Assembly: GCA_012729115.1 (NCBI GenBank) | Contig: JAAYDR010000045.1 | Span: 1 to 64,000, forward strand | Direction: 5' to 3' | DNA: 64,000 nucleotides | DNA from: Clostridiales bacterium | GTDB lineage: Bacteria > Bacillota > Clostridia > Christensenellales > Aristaeellaceae | Notes under the pieces: generated by a model | Database searches by the model: none | Told to the model about the DNA's origin: nothing | Seen by the model: the letters and a program-made list of their open reading frames with translations, nothing else | Shown: positions 7,623-18,089 of the stretch, piece by piece | Layout: each line of letters opens with the position of its first letter | How positions within the stretch are numbered: the stretch's first letter is position 1 | Position numbers and translations under genes: made by a program

Positions 7623-8306
7623 ATGAGATGGAAAAGGCGGGGGGCATTTTTTCTGTGCCTGCTGATGACCTTTCTTGGTTGCGCCTTCATGGGGGCCAGA
7701 GCCGACGAAACCGGCGTGCTCTCGGAAAAGGAGCTGAATGGCTGGCTTGAGGAGCTTTTACGCTCCACCCTGTCCCAGCAGCCGGGGAACGCGCCGGTGG
7801 GTGAAGAATCCCTCACGGAGGACGGGTATGCTTTTTTATACGGCCAGGCCACATTATTTTATGACAAGCCACAGTTGGATCAATACAGCAAGCTCCAGGC
7901 GGTATCCGTCACTGATGACAGCCTGGTGACTCCCAGGGGAATTGCAATCGGCTCTCCGGCGCAGATGCTGATCGATACCTATGGCTGGCAGAATCCCGGC
8001 CTGTTGACGGATGGTTTTATGGCGCCCTTCTATGTTCTCAACCAATTGCCTCAGGCCGCTTATTGGGCCTGGGCGCAGGTGGAGGATGACAGGGTGGACA
8101 TGGTGAATTGTTATATTCATGTACAGGTGGACCAGGATGTGTATACGGACGCGGGCATCCAGTATACGCTGGAAGACGGCTTGATTTCGGGCATCCGGGT
8201 CTACGGCCTTGGCTCGTTGATCTCCCTTGAGGATGTGCTGGGTAATCTGGAGGCATATGGCCAGACCCAGACGGCCATCAGCGGAGACAGTATCCCTGCT
8301 CAGTGA
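7623..8306 (+). CDS. secreted protein of unknown function
   Basis: 227 residues starting at ATG 7623, which has AAAGGAG 9 bases upstream; an earlier in-frame start has no such support. The N-terminus MRWKRRGAFFLCLLMTFLGC followed by AFMGARADE is a signal peptide, with ARA-DE a likely signal peptidase I site. The FLGC near residue 20 is a poor lipobox. The mature part is acidic with no motif I recognise. It shows phrases such as AIGSPAQMLIDTYGWQNPGL, reminiscent of small outer-surface SmpA/OmlA-like recognition segments, but this is not enough for a family call. It precedes the large repeat protein by 79 bases and may be co-transcribed with it. Confidence 0.7.
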   Translation: MRWKRRGAFFLCLLMTFLGCAFMGARADETGVLSEKELNGWLEELLRSTLSQQPGNAPVGEESLTEDGYAFLYGQATLFYDKPQLDQYSKLQAVSVTDDSLVTPRGIAIGSPAQMLIDTYGWQNPGLLTDGFMAPFYVLNQLPQAAYWAWAQVEDDRVDMVNCYIHVQVDQDVYTDAGIQYTLEDGLISGIRVYGLGSLISLEDVLGNLEAYGQTQTAISGDSIPAQ

Positions 8307-8385
8307 TCGCCATCCTGCTGATGGAGGATTGCCCAATCCCTTTCTCCGCGCCAAAGGCGCAACCACCTGTCCTGGAGGAGCGCTT

Positions 8386-11292
8386 ATGAAAATTGACTTA
8401 TCCTGTCCTGTTGAGCTGTGGAAGTTTTCCACGCCTACCCCGGAGGAACCGGAATGTACCTTCGTGCTTAACAACCTGAGTGAAAAGGTAGTCGTCTCGG
8501 TACAGGTGACGATGATCTGCAATGACCGGGAGGACCGGCTTGTGTTCCGGCAGGTTGAGCGGATCCAGGGGCTTTCCGCCGGTGCAGGCGAAAGCTTCAG
8601 CATCATGCTCCTCCCCAACCAGTGGCAGGACGTAGCAGGTGTAGAACTGGTAATCGAGAAGGTCTGGTTTGACGATGCCATGATCTGGCGGCGGGACAAA
8701 GCAAGCCTCACAGAGTACCAGCCCAACAGCCTTCCGCCGGGCCGGGCCCTGGACGAGCTGCGCTTCGTGGCGGGGAAGGATGCGGTAGGCTATCCTCAGA
8801 TCCAGGAACATGTCTGGATGTGCGTATGCGGCCGCCCCAACGCAAAGCAGAGCAGGCGCTGCTGCCGCTGCGATCGCGGGCTGGAGACGGTGATGGCCAG
8901 CTATCAGAAAACCAATGTGGATCAGCTGATTGCCATTCACGAACAGAAGCTGTTGGACATCGCAAAAAAAGCCCGGGAGGATGCCAGCAAGCTGGCTCAG
9001 GAACGGGAGAAAGCCATTAAGCTGAAGGAACGCCAGGCAAAGCGCAGGTTGCGCAGGATCGTGGCCCTCGTGTGCGTCATGGCTGCGGCTGCGGCTTTGT
9101 TCCTGTGGGGCCTTCCCGCACTGCGCTTGGGCCAGGCGGAAGCGCTTCTTACCCAGGGCAGGTATGAACAGGCCCGGGCGGCCTTTGCCAGCTTGGGCAA
9201 CAGTGCATGGGTGCAGGAGAAATTGCTTCACTGCGACTACCTGGAGGCCAAATCCTGGATGGATGCAGGGGATTTGTCCAGTCTGCAAAAGGCCGCCGTT
9301 GTTTTTGCCGGACAGGGGGAGTATGAGGACAGCCATGCCCTTTGGCAGCAATGCTTCTACCGGATGGGGGAGATGGAGCTGGAGGCCGGCGCCTTTGAAT
9401 CCGCAGCGGAAAACTTCCAGGAATTGGGAGACTATCAGGACAGCACCGACAAATTACGGGAAGCCACCTACCGCCAAGCGGTGCAACTGATGGCAAACGA
9501 CGGGGTCACTGCAGCCCAGGTGCTGTTCCGCAGTCTGGGGCAGTATCGGGATTCCCAGGCCAAGGTGCTGGAATGCGAATATTTGCTAGGTGTTGCCGCT
9601 GAGGAAAGCAATCAGTTGGAAGCCGCTCTCAGACATTATGAACTATTGGGTGATTACCAGGATGTGTCCCAGCGGATGCAGGCGACCTGCTATGCCTTGG
9701 CGGAGCAGAAACTGGCCCAGGGAGCCTTTGAGGATGCAGGGAAGCTGTACCTGCGGGCAGGAGAGTATCAGGATGCGAAACTCAAGGCCAACAACAGCCT
9801 GTACCAGCTGGCCAGGGAAGTGATGGAAGCCGGGGATTATGCAAAGGCTGCCGAGCTGTTTGGGGAGATCGTGCCCTATCTGGACAGCGAAAGCCAGCAG
9901 TTTGAATGTGTATACCGGCAGGGGGAGGCTCTGTTTGCGGCCCAGGATTTCTCGGGAGCCGGGGAGATGTTTCGCTCCATACCCCAACACAGGGACGCCT
10001 TGGATCGGGCCAAGGAATGCGACTATCTGATCGCCCAGGAATACCTGGCTCAGGGAGAGCTGGAAAAGGCCGAGTCCTTGCTGCAGGGGCTGGGGGATTA
10101 CCAGGACAGTCAGAAGCTCCTCAGTCAAAGGTACTATGACCAGGCCCTCCAAGCCATGGCCGAGGGCAGGTTTGCCGAAGCAGCAGCCCAGTTCCAGGAT
10201 TTGGGAGATTTTGAGGATAGCGCTCAAAAGGCCAAGGAATGCCGCTATCAGCAGGGGATGAGCGCTTTTGCAGAGGGGAACTACGCCGCCGCCATAGAGG
10301 CTTTCAGGACTCTTGGCAAATACCAGGATGCCCCCCAGAAGCTGGAGGATTCCACCTATCAGCTGGCGATGCAGCAGAAGGAAAGCGGGGATATGGAGAA
10401 AGCCATTGCTCTGCTCTCTTCCCTGCCCAAACACAGTGAAGCACAACAGCAGCTTTCGGAGATTTCGTACACCCAAGCCGTGAAGAAAAAAGAGGAGGGT
10501 GACCTGGCAGGTGCCAGCGACCTGTTCCTGGCCCTGGGGGAATTTCAGGATGCCAGGGATCAGTACCAGGCCTGCCAGTATGAGCTGGCGCTCCAACTTA
10601 GGAACCAGGGGAAGCATGCTCAGGCCGGGGCGATCTTCTTGGCGTTGGGAGGGTACAAGGATGCAGCCCAGCTGAGCCAGGCCAGCTTTCAGGAGGCTTT
10701 TGGTTCCGTGGCGGACCCTGCCCGGGAGGCCTTTCAGCGCAAGGAGTATCGGGTTGCGTACGAAACGCTCAAGGATTTCCCCATGGAGGAGCTGCCGGAG
10801 CAATATGCGGACTTGCCGCAGCTGCGGGACGAGGCCTGCTACCTGTATGCGGAGGAACTGTATGACCAGAACAAGCCTTACGAGGCGCTGCCCTATTACC
10901 AGGCCATCCGCGATTACAAGGATGTGGCGGACAGGAAGTTGACCCGCCGGGCCTACCTGATTCTGGGAACCTGGGAGTCCAGCACGGGAAAGACCGCCGT
11001 GTTCCGCTCCGATGGTACCTGCAACCTGATGGGCAGTGAACTTTATTTTGATGTGGACAACTACTCCCTTTTGACAGGGGAAAGTCCTCAGACCCTCACC
11101 CTTACCCATAAGCTCACCAGCATTAACAAAGAAGGGATGACCCTTCGGGAAGTAGCCAATAACGGTGTGGTATTCAAGTTTACTCATGTCAGCGACGAAC
11201 AGCCCGCTGCCACCCCTAAGGATCCCACCCATGCCAATCCCCTGGATGAGATGCTTGTACAGGAGGAGGATAATGCGCTCCCCGGTCAATAA
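8386..11292 (+). CDS. large zinc-ribbon, single-TM, helical-repeat protein
   Basis: 968 residues from ATG 8386 (GGAGGAG 5 bases upstream). The layout is unusual. Residues 1-140 form a beta-rich domain. A zinc ribbon follows with Cys146, Cys148, Cys159 and Cys162 in the W-x-C-x-C-G...N...C-x-x-C pattern. A charged coiled coil runs about 185-222, and one TM segment about 226-247 (VALVCVMAAAAALFLWGLPA). After that come about 14 tandem TPR-like helical repeats of roughly 38-40 residues, each ending in a variant of LGDYQDS. The last ~100 residues are a beta-type domain starting LILGTWESSTGKTAVFRSDG. Topology suggests a cytoplasmic zinc ribbon and an extracytoplasmic repeat array. TPR arrays bind proteins; no enzyme motif is seen. 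Function unknown. Confidence 0.85.
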   Translation: MKIDLSCPVELWKFSTPTPEEPECTFVLNNLSEKVVVSVQVTMICNDREDRLVFRQVERIQGLSAGAGESFSIMLLPNQWQDVAGVELVIEKVWFDDAMIWRRDKASLTEYQPNSLPPGRALDELRFVAGKDAVGYPQIQEHVWMCVCGRPNAKQSRRCCRCDRGLETVMASYQKTNVDQLIAIHEQKLLDIAKKAREDASKLAQEREKAIKLKERQAKRRLRRIVALVCVMAAAAALFLWGLPALRLGQAEALLTQGRYEQARAAFASLGNSAWVQEKLLHCDYLEAKSWMDAGDLSSLQKAAVVFAGQGEYEDSHALWQQCFYRMGEMELEAGAFESAAENFQELGDYQDSTDKLREATYRQAVQLMANDGVTAAQVLFRSLGQYRDSQAKVLECEYLLGVAAEESNQLEAALRHYELLGDYQDVSQRMQATCYALAEQKLAQGAFEDAGKLYLRAGEYQDAKLKANNSLYQLAREVMEAGDYAKAAELFGEIVPYLDSESQQFECVYRQGEALFAAQDFSGAGEMFRSIPQHRDALDRAKECDYLIAQEYLAQGELEKAESLLQGLGDYQDSQKLLSQRYYDQALQAMAEGRFAEAAAQFQDLGDFEDSAQKAKECRYQQGMSAFAEGNYAAAIEAFRTLGKYQDAPQKLEDSTYQLAMQQKESGDMEKAIALLSSLPKHSEAQQQLSEISYTQAVKKKEEGDLAGASDLFLALGEFQDARDQYQACQYELALQLRNQGKHAQAGAIFLALGGYKDAAQLSQASFQEAFGSVADPAREAFQRKEYRVAYETLKDFPMEELPEQYADLPQLRDEACYLYAEELYDQNKPYEALPYYQAIRDYKDVADRKLTRRAYLILGTWESSTGKTAVFRSDGTCNLMGSELYFDVDNYSLLTGESPQTLTLTHKLTSINKEGMTLREVANNGVVFKFTHVSDEQPAATPKDPTHANPLDEMLVQEEDNALPGQ

Positions 11293-12559
11293 TCCATCGG
11301 GCACCCGCAGGATGACCATTGGCGTGCTCTTTGGCTTTCGGGCACTGATGGTGCTGTTGGTGTGCAACTTCCACATCTGGCAGCTGGGCTGGCTGCCTCA
11401 GTATTTTCAGATCTTTGGCATTCCTCTCAACGTGGATTTCATCACGCGCTCCAGCTACCTCCTGGTGGATGGGCTGATCCTCATGAGCGGCTTGCTGCTC
11501 TATCTGCCCTATGTTCAGGAATCCAGGCAGGGAATCCCCGTCATTGGCACCAGACGCTTCTACCTGAACCGCCTGGTGCGCATCGTGCCCTCCTATCTGC
11601 TTTCCGTTACGGTAATGCTTTTTTTTGTGGCTTTGCCCCAGACCAGGTATGGAAGTCCTCAGGCCGCTGCCAAGGATATTCTGACCCACCTGTCCTTTAC
11701 CTTCACCTTCTGGAAGGATACCTACCTCTACACGCCTCTTAACGGAGCGCTGTGGACCGTGGCAGTGGAGATGCAGTTCTACCTGATCTTTCCCTTCCTG
11801 GCCCGGGCGGCCCAAAAAAAGCCTGTGCTAACCCTCACATCCATGGCACTGGTGGGCATCGGTTATCGGGCGCTGGTGTATGCCTGCGTACCGGAAAATG
11901 CGCTGCTCATCAACCAGATGGTAGGTTTTCTGGATGTTTACGCCCTGGGAATGCTGGGGGCGATGCTCTATGTCCGCATGCGGGAAGGAAATGGGGTGAG
12001 TGGCTCCCTTTTTGCCAGGCCGCTTCCCCAGATCCTGGCCGGCGTGGTTTTTTTGGCGGCCCTTTACGGATTGGGTGCGCTAATGCGGGTTCAGTCCACC
12101 CAAAGCCTTGGAGGGGTGGAGGCCCTGCGGCTGTCCCAGCTCCTGATTCGCCTGCCCTTTGCTCTTTGTATGCTGACGGCCATGCTGGGAGCGGCCCTGA
12201 TGCCCCGCTTTGCCCAGAAGCTGCTTGATAATCGGCTGACACGCTTTATGGCAGCGGTTTCCTTTAACCTGTATATCTGGCATCAGCCCCTCTCCGCACA
12301 GATTGCCCGGGACTGGTTTCCGGATACCCTTCACAGCCAGCCGCCATTGCAGCGGGCCTATACGGTGCTGTGCCTGTCCCTCGCTGTGATAGTGGCCATG
12401 GCTGCCACCTATGGGGTGGAACAGCCGATCACCCGGTTATCCCATCAATTGATTGAAAATAGGAGGAACCGCCATGAAAGACCCCAGACTCCAAAAGCTG
12501 AGCCGTCAACTGATCCGTTATTCCTGCGCGCTGAAGAAAGGGGAGCGGGTGTTGATTGA
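11273..12559 (+). CDS. acyltransferase 3 family membrane protein
   Basis: 428 residues from ATG 11273, which has AGGAGGAGG at 11261-11269 inside the end of the preceding gene, a 20-base overlap. About ten hydrophobic segments form the acyltransferase-3 (OafA/NolL/WecH-type) fold. Near the start are RALMVLLVCNFHIW with the conserved R...H pair, RFYLNRLVRIVPSYLLSV (the conserved RR-x-R-x-x-P region), and WTVAVEMQFYLIFPFL, the family's W-x-x-x-x-E-x-x-F/Y-Y-x-x-x-P signature. Such proteins O-acylate extracytoplasmic glycans or lipids. The C-terminal ~29 residues run across the start of the following gene, so the original stop may have been lost. Confidence 0.87.
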   Translation: MRSPVNNPSGTRRMTIGVLFGFRALMVLLVCNFHIWQLGWLPQYFQIFGIPLNVDFITRSSYLLVDGLILMSGLLLYLPYVQESRQGIPVIGTRRFYLNRLVRIVPSYLLSVTVMLFFVALPQTRYGSPQAAAKDILTHLSFTFTFWKDTYLYTPLNGALWTVAVEMQFYLIFPFLARAAQKKPVLTLTSMALVGIGYRALVYACVPENALLINQMVGFLDVYALGMLGAMLYVRMREGNGVSGSLFARPLPQILAGVVFLAALYGLGALMRVQSTQSLGGVEALRLSQLLIRLPFALCMLTAMLGAALMPRFAQKLLDNRLTRFMAAVSFNLYIWHQPLSAQIARDWFPDTLHSQPPLQRAYTVLCLSLAVIVAMAATYGVEQPITRLSHQLIENRRNRHERPQTPKAEPSTDPLFLRAEERGAGVD

Positions 12560-13589
12560 AAACTTCGGCGTGGAAACAGAGTTTGTCACCTCTCTGATTG
12601 CCGAGGCCTACGAGGTAGGCGCGGAGCCCATTGTGGTCCTGCGTGACAACGCCATCCAGCGCGCCCTGATGCTGGGCGGCACCGCAGAGAAATGGAAAAA
12701 GGAAGCCCAGCTGGATGGGGAACGGATGAGACAGGTGAACGCCTATATTGGCATTCGCGGAGGCAACAACAGCTACGAGACCGCCGACGTACCCCAGGAC
12801 AAGATGAAGCTGTACATGCAGCACTACAACAAGCCTGTTCACAGTGAGATTCGTGTACCCAAGACCCGCTGGGTGGTGCTTCGCTTCCCCACTCCCTCCA
12901 TGGCCCAGTTGGCCGAAACCAGCATTGAGGCCTTTGAGGATCATTATTTTGACGTTTGCACCCTGGACTATGCCAAAATGAGCATTGCCATGGACGCCCT
13001 GGTGGCACGCATGGCCCGCACAGACAAGGTACATATCGTTGGCCCGGGCACAGACCTCACCTTCTCCATCAAAGGCATGCCCCCCATCAAATGCGACGGC
13101 AAGCTCAACATCCCTGACGGCGAGGTATTTTCCGCCCCTGTGAGAGACAGCGTAAACGGTGTCATATCCTACAACACCCCCAGCCTCTACCAGGGCAGTG
13201 TCTTTGAAAACACCCGCCTTGTTTTTCGGGACGGCAAGATCATCGAGGCTACCTCCAGCGACACGGCCCGCAGCAATGCCATTTTTGACACCGACGAGGG
13301 GGCCCGCTACGTAGGCGAGTTTGCCATCGGTGTCAATCCCTACATCACCAGAGCGATCAAGGACACTCTCTTTGATGAAAAGATTTGCGGTTCCTTCCAC
13401 TTCACCCCCGGAGCCTGCTATGACGAATGCCCCAATGGCAATAAAAGCGCCATCCACTGGGACCTTGTCTGTATCCAGACCCCAGCCTACGGTGGAGGCG
13501 AGATGTACTTTGACGGCCAGTTGATCCGCAAGGACGGCCTGTTTGTAACCGAGGATCTCCAGTGCCTAAACCCCGAAGCGCTGAAGTAG
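12474..13589 (+). CDS. M29 family aminopeptidase
   Basis: 371 residues from ATG 12474 with AGGAGG 7 bases upstream, although the acyltransferase frame continues 86 bases into it. M29 (AmpS/PepS/AmpT) metallo-aminopeptidase features are visible: GERVLIENFGVETEFV, PGTDLTFSIKG, NIPDGEVFSAP with the metal-binding Glu, FAIGVNP, and SFHFTPGACYDE with IHWDLV carrying the metal-binding His and Asp. These enzymes are cytoplasmic, Zn/Co-dependent, and remove N-terminal residues from peptides. Length is slightly below the usual ~410. Confidence 0.92.
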   Translation: MKDPRLQKLSRQLIRYSCALKKGERVLIENFGVETEFVTSLIAEAYEVGAEPIVVLRDNAIQRALMLGGTAEKWKKEAQLDGERMRQVNAYIGIRGGNNSYETADVPQDKMKLYMQHYNKPVHSEIRVPKTRWVVLRFPTPSMAQLAETSIEAFEDHYFDVCTLDYAKMSIAMDALVARMARTDKVHIVGPGTDLTFSIKGMPPIKCDGKLNIPDGEVFSAPVRDSVNGVISYNTPSLYQGSVFENTRLVFRDGKIIEATSSDTARSNAIFDTDEGARYVGEFAIGVNPYITRAIKDTLFDEKICGSFHFTPGACYDECPNGNKSAIHWDLVCIQTPAYGGGEMYFDGQLIRKDGLFVTEDLQCLNPEALK

Positions 13590-13603
13590 GGATGGGTTTT
13601 TGA

Positions 13604-14737
<1,134 letters not shown>

Positions 14738-14749
14738 GTGATATTGTCA

Positions 14750-14877
14750 AGGGGTTTCGCTTTCCGGTGATTGCAGGATTTCACCGGATGACGGGAAACC
14801 CCTGGATGAAAGACAACCGATAAGAAACGCTCTTCCAGATCGCATTAAAGGATTGCGAGAAGGAAGAGCGTTTTATT
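14750..14877 (+). terminator. two hairpins between gap and the folate cyclo-ligase gene
   Basis: The first is nested: GGGGTTTC (14751-14758) with GAAACCCC (14795-14802), enclosing CCGGTGA (14764-14770) with TCACCGG (14781-14787). It lacks a T-run. The second is AAACGCTCTTCC (14825-14836) with GGAAGAGCGTTTT (14862-14874), followed by ATT. Its A-rich left flank lets it end transcripts from both converging genes. Confidence 0.75.
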
Positions 14878-14892
14878 CGATCGCATTGTATC

Positions 14893-15471
14893 CTAGGGAG
14901 TTGGGAACACCCCGGCTTCGGTAATCACCCGGTCCACAGGCGCGTCCAGTTCATCCGCGGGCAGCTTCTCCAGCAAAAACACGCCCCGGCACAGGCAGAG
15001 TATCGGGCAGCGCACCCTGGGAAGATACCGGTCATAATAGCCTGCCCCATGGCCCAGGCGATGAAGCCGGCCATCCGCCGCCAGGCAGGGGGCGATGACC
15101 AGATCGAGTTCCTCCGGGGAAATCAAGGGGTGGGACTCATCTGGCTCCAGAATACCAAAGCTCCTGGGCACAAGCCCCTGAAGGGAAGAGATCTCTCGCG
15201 CTTCCATGATGCCGCCGGGTTGGCAGCGGGGGACTGCTACACGTTTTCCTTCCCGCCATGCCTCTTTCAGGATGCTCCAGGTATCCGGCTCCTTACCGAC
15301 ACTCAGATACAGAAAAATGGTATGAGCCGCTTTCCATTCCGCAAGCCCCAGCAAGTGCTTGGCAATTTGCTGATCAGAGCCTTGCAGATCGCTAGGATCC
15401 AGTTTGGCCTGTTCCTGACGGAGGTAGAGACGCAGTGCTGCTTTTTGCTCAGTAATGGATGACATGGGCAT
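14893..15471 (-). CDS. 5-formyltetrahydrofolate cyclo-ligase
   Basis: 192 residues of the YgfA/MTHFS family, which converts 5-formyl-THF to 5,10-methenyl-THF with ATP. Visible are LRLYLRQEQAKL at the start, HTIFLYLSVGKEPDT (substrate pocket with the conserved Glu), KRVAVPRC, and the ATP/Mg loop GHGAGYYDRYL. It is the last gene of the minus-strand group beginning near 20.7 kb, 15 bases after the dipeptidase stop. The gene is intact. Confidence 0.93.
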   Translation of the reverse strand: MPMSSITEQKAALRLYLRQEQAKLDPSDLQGSDQQIAKHLLGLAEWKAAHTIFLYLSVGKEPDTWSILKEAWREGKRVAVPRCQPGGIMEAREISSLQGLVPRSFGILEPDESHPLISPEELDLVIAPCLAADGRLHRLGHGAGYYDRYLPRVRCPILCLCRGVFLLEKLPADELDAPVDRVITEAGVFPTP

Positions 15472-15486
15472 GCTCCCTGATCCCCG

Positions 15487-16857
15487 TCACGCCCCGGCCA
15501 GCTTCATGATGGCGTTGGCAAAGATGCGAATGTTGGTCATCAGGCCGTCAATGCTGGCATACTCTCCGGCCTGGTGTGCAAGCTCCTCATCCTCGGGGAA
15601 GGCACTTCCAAAGGCGACACCTTCGCCAAGACAGCGGGCATAGGTGCCGCCGCCGGTGGAGATGCATTCCCGGTCCCGGCCTGTCTCTTCGTGGTAGGCG
15701 TCCAATAGGGCCGTAACCAGGGGAGAATTTGGGGGTACATGATGGGGATCCTTGTGAGCGGCTACGGTGACCTGGATATCTTCACCCAGTGCGGCGCGCA
15801 GGCTGTGTACGATGCGCTCGTGATAGGCCAGCACAGGGTAGCGGATGTCCAGGGTGGCAAAGCAGCCGTCCTTGTCATAACGCAGAATGCCCAAGTTGCA
15901 GGTAAGAGGGCCGCTGAGCGCGTCTGTGCACTTCACCCCCAGGCCGGAGCCGTCGTATTCCATGCCCACGCAATCGGCCAGGGTTTTCAACACGCCGGCC
16001 ACACCCAGGGCCCGGAGCATAAGCAGCAGTTGACCGATGGCGTTGCGGGCGGATTCGGGATAGGCCGCATGACCGCTTATGCCGGTAGAGGTCAGCCGGA
16101 CAAGGCTGTCCCCGGCCATTTCGGCCTCCACCTGGAGGTGCATGTCCCCGGCCAGCCGGTTGACCTTTGCACAGAGAAGTCCGTCACCGTGGATCAGCGC
16201 TGTGGCCATTCCGGGAATCACATTGGTCCGTTGTCCCACGTCAATGCTCTTCACAGGCAGCCCGTCGGAGGCGGCAGGGGTGCGCAGCTGAATCTGCAGC
16301 ATTCCCTTTTCCGTGTTGATCACGGGAAAGCTGGCATCGGGGCTAAAACCGGTGCGAGGCATCAAACCCTGGGCAGCATAATACTTCATGTCGTCCATGC
16401 CGGTTTCCTCATCACAGCCCAGGATAAGCCGAACCTCCCGGGAGAGGGGGATGCCCGCCTGCTTTACGGCATACATGGCCAACAGGGCTGCAACGGCGGG
16501 GCCTTTGTCATCGCTGGTTCCCCGGCCATAGATGCGGTCCCCTTCCAGTACGGCTCCAAAGGGGTCTACCTGCCAGCCGTCGCCTGCGGGCACCACGTCC
16601 AGATGTACCAATATTCCCAGGGGATCCTTATCAAGGGGGCCCATGCGCACGTCTCCGGCATGACCGTCAATGTTTCGCACATCAAAGCCCAGCTTCTGAG
16701 CGTCCGCCAGCGCTGCCTCCAGGGCCCGCTTGACTTCCAGGCCATAGGGAGCGCCTGGCGCGGGATCAGCTTTGAGGCTGGGGATGGAGACCCAGCGGCT
16801 CAGGATATCGATCAGCGATTCTCTTAGTTCCTCGATTACGTTGTTCAGGTCTGTCAT
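15487..16857 (-). CDS. pepV: Sapep family Mn-dependent dipeptidase (M20, PepV-like)
   Basis: 456 residues. The start is ATG 16857, with AGGAGG 7 bases upstream. A longer reading frame continues upstream but has no homology there. M20 metal-site motifs are present: GILVHLDVVPAGDGW, YGRGTSDDKGP, LGCDEETGMDD, SPDASFPVINTEKG (PepV-type), and STGGGTYARCLG towards the end. PepV enzymes cleave dipeptides, including beta-Ala-His and some D-residue dipeptides, in the cytoplasm. The next gene upstream is 38 bases away on the same strand, so they are probably co-transcribed. Confidence 0.92.
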   Translation of the reverse strand: MTDLNNVIEELRESLIDILSRWVSIPSLKADPAPGAPYGLEVKRALEAALADAQKLGFDVRNIDGHAGDVRMGPLDKDPLGILVHLDVVPAGDGWQVDPFGAVLEGDRIYGRGTSDDKGPAVAALLAMYAVKQAGIPLSREVRLILGCDEETGMDDMKYYAAQGLMPRTGFSPDASFPVINTEKGMLQIQLRTPAASDGLPVKSIDVGQRTNVIPGMATALIHGDGLLCAKVNRLAGDMHLQVEAEMAGDSLVRLTSTGISGHAAYPESARNAIGQLLLMLRALGVAGVLKTLADCVGMEYDGSGLGVKCTDALSGPLTCNLGILRYDKDGCFATLDIRYPVLAYHERIVHSLRAALGEDIQVTVAAHKDPHHVPPNSPLVTALLDAYHEETGRDRECISTGGGTYARCLGEGVAFGSAFPEDEELAHQAGEYASIDGLMTNIRIFANAIMKLAGA

Positions 16858-16895
16858 GATGGTTCCTCCTGTCGGTAGAATCAAAGGGTAATGGG

Positions 16896-18089
16896 TCAAG
16901 GGACGAGGGGCTGCGTAACGGCCTTGTGCAGCAAGGCCAGGGCGTGGCGAAGCTGGCTGTGGGGGCAGGCCAGGTTGATGCGCAGAAAACCGTCCCCTTG
17001 TGTGCCAAAGAAGGTGCCCATGGTGAAGGCCACTCCAGCCCGGTGGGTGCGCATCAGCAGTTCCTGATTGGAAAAACCGTAGGCACGCAGATCCACCCAG
17101 GCCAGGTAGGTGGCTTCCAGGGGGCTGAGAATGGCCTGGGGCAACAGACGGGAAAGCTCCGTATGGAGGATATCCCTGGACTGACGAAGATAGGCAAGCA
17201 GCCCATCCAGCCAGGCGTCTCCCTGTTCGTAGGCAACCTGGGCAGCCAGCATGCCGAACACGTTGCCCTGGACTACTCCGGCCTTTTGCATATCGCTCTG
17301 AATGGACTTGAGCAGGGTTGTGTTCCGGGTCAGGAGGCATGCTTGCTGAAGGCCGGCTAAATTGAAGGTTTTGCTGGCGCTGGTAAGAACGGCGATGGGA
17401 GCCGAATGGTTTTGGACCTGGGGCAGGGCCAGGAATGAGGTAAAGGCATCCTTGTCAAAAATAAAATCCCAGTGAATTTCATCGGATACCAGAGGCACTC
17501 CGTAGTGGCTGAGAATATCCCAGAGCTGTTCAAGCTCGTCCCGGGTCCAGCAGCGTCCCACCGGGTTGTGGGGACTGCACAGGAGCATCAGCTTAGCCCC
17601 GGTCTCGCAGAGATGGCGAATGCTTTCAAAGTCCATGCGGTAGCGGCCCTGTGCGTCTGCGAGCAGAGGGCTTTCCGCCACCACCCGGTCATTGTCACGG
17701 ATGGAAGAAAAGAAAGGGCCATACACCGGCGGCTGAATGATAACGGCATCTCCGGGCTGAGTCAGGGTTCGTACCGCAGCCTTCAGGCCTGTGACCACGC
17801 AGGGCAGCATGCATTGCTGGTCACTGGTCAGATTCAGGCCGTGGCGGCGCTTTACAAATCCCAGCAGGGCTTCCTGGGCACTGGTGGATTGCTCGGTATA
17901 GCCATAGATGCCATGGGTTGCCCTCCGGACCAGAGCCTGGGTGACCTCCGGTGGTGAACGGAAATCCATATCCGCCACCCACATGGGCAATAAATCGGCT
18001 CCTTCCTTGCGGCGCAGCGCATCCCATTTATCGCAGTCGGTACCCATGCGGCAGGGAAAGGTATCAAAGAATTGCGCATCATAAGCCAT
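16896..18089 (-). CDS. MalY/PatB-type PLP-dependent aminotransferase or cystathionine beta-lyase
   Basis: 397 residues of fold-type I PLP enzyme. WVADMDF near residue 37 and HGIYGYTE are characteristic of the MalY/PatB group. The PLP lysine is in LTSASKTFNLAGLQ, with SDEIHWDF and CSPHNPVGRCW also visible. Group members cleave cystathionine or cysteine (beta C-S lyase) and sometimes also act in regulation. It overlaps the 3' end of the RsmC-like gene by 11 bases, suggesting coupling. Specific substrate not determined. Confidence 0.9.
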   Translation of the reverse strand: MAYDAQFFDTFPCRMGTDCDKWDALRRKEGADLLPMWVADMDFRSPPEVTQALVRRATHGIYGYTEQSTSAQEALLGFVKRRHGLNLTSDQQCMLPCVVTGLKAAVRTLTQPGDAVIIQPPVYGPFFSSIRDNDRVVAESPLLADAQGRYRMDFESIRHLCETGAKLMLLCSPHNPVGRCWTRDELEQLWDILSHYGVPLVSDEIHWDFIFDKDAFTSFLALPQVQNHSAPIAVLTSASKTFNLAGLQQACLLTRNTTLLKSIQSDMQKAGVVQGNVFGMLAAQVAYEQGDAWLDGLLAYLRQSRDILHTELSRLLPQAILSPLEATYLAWVDLRAYGFSNQELLMRTHRAGVAFTMGTFFGTQGDGFLRINLACPHSQLRHALALLHKAVTQPLVP

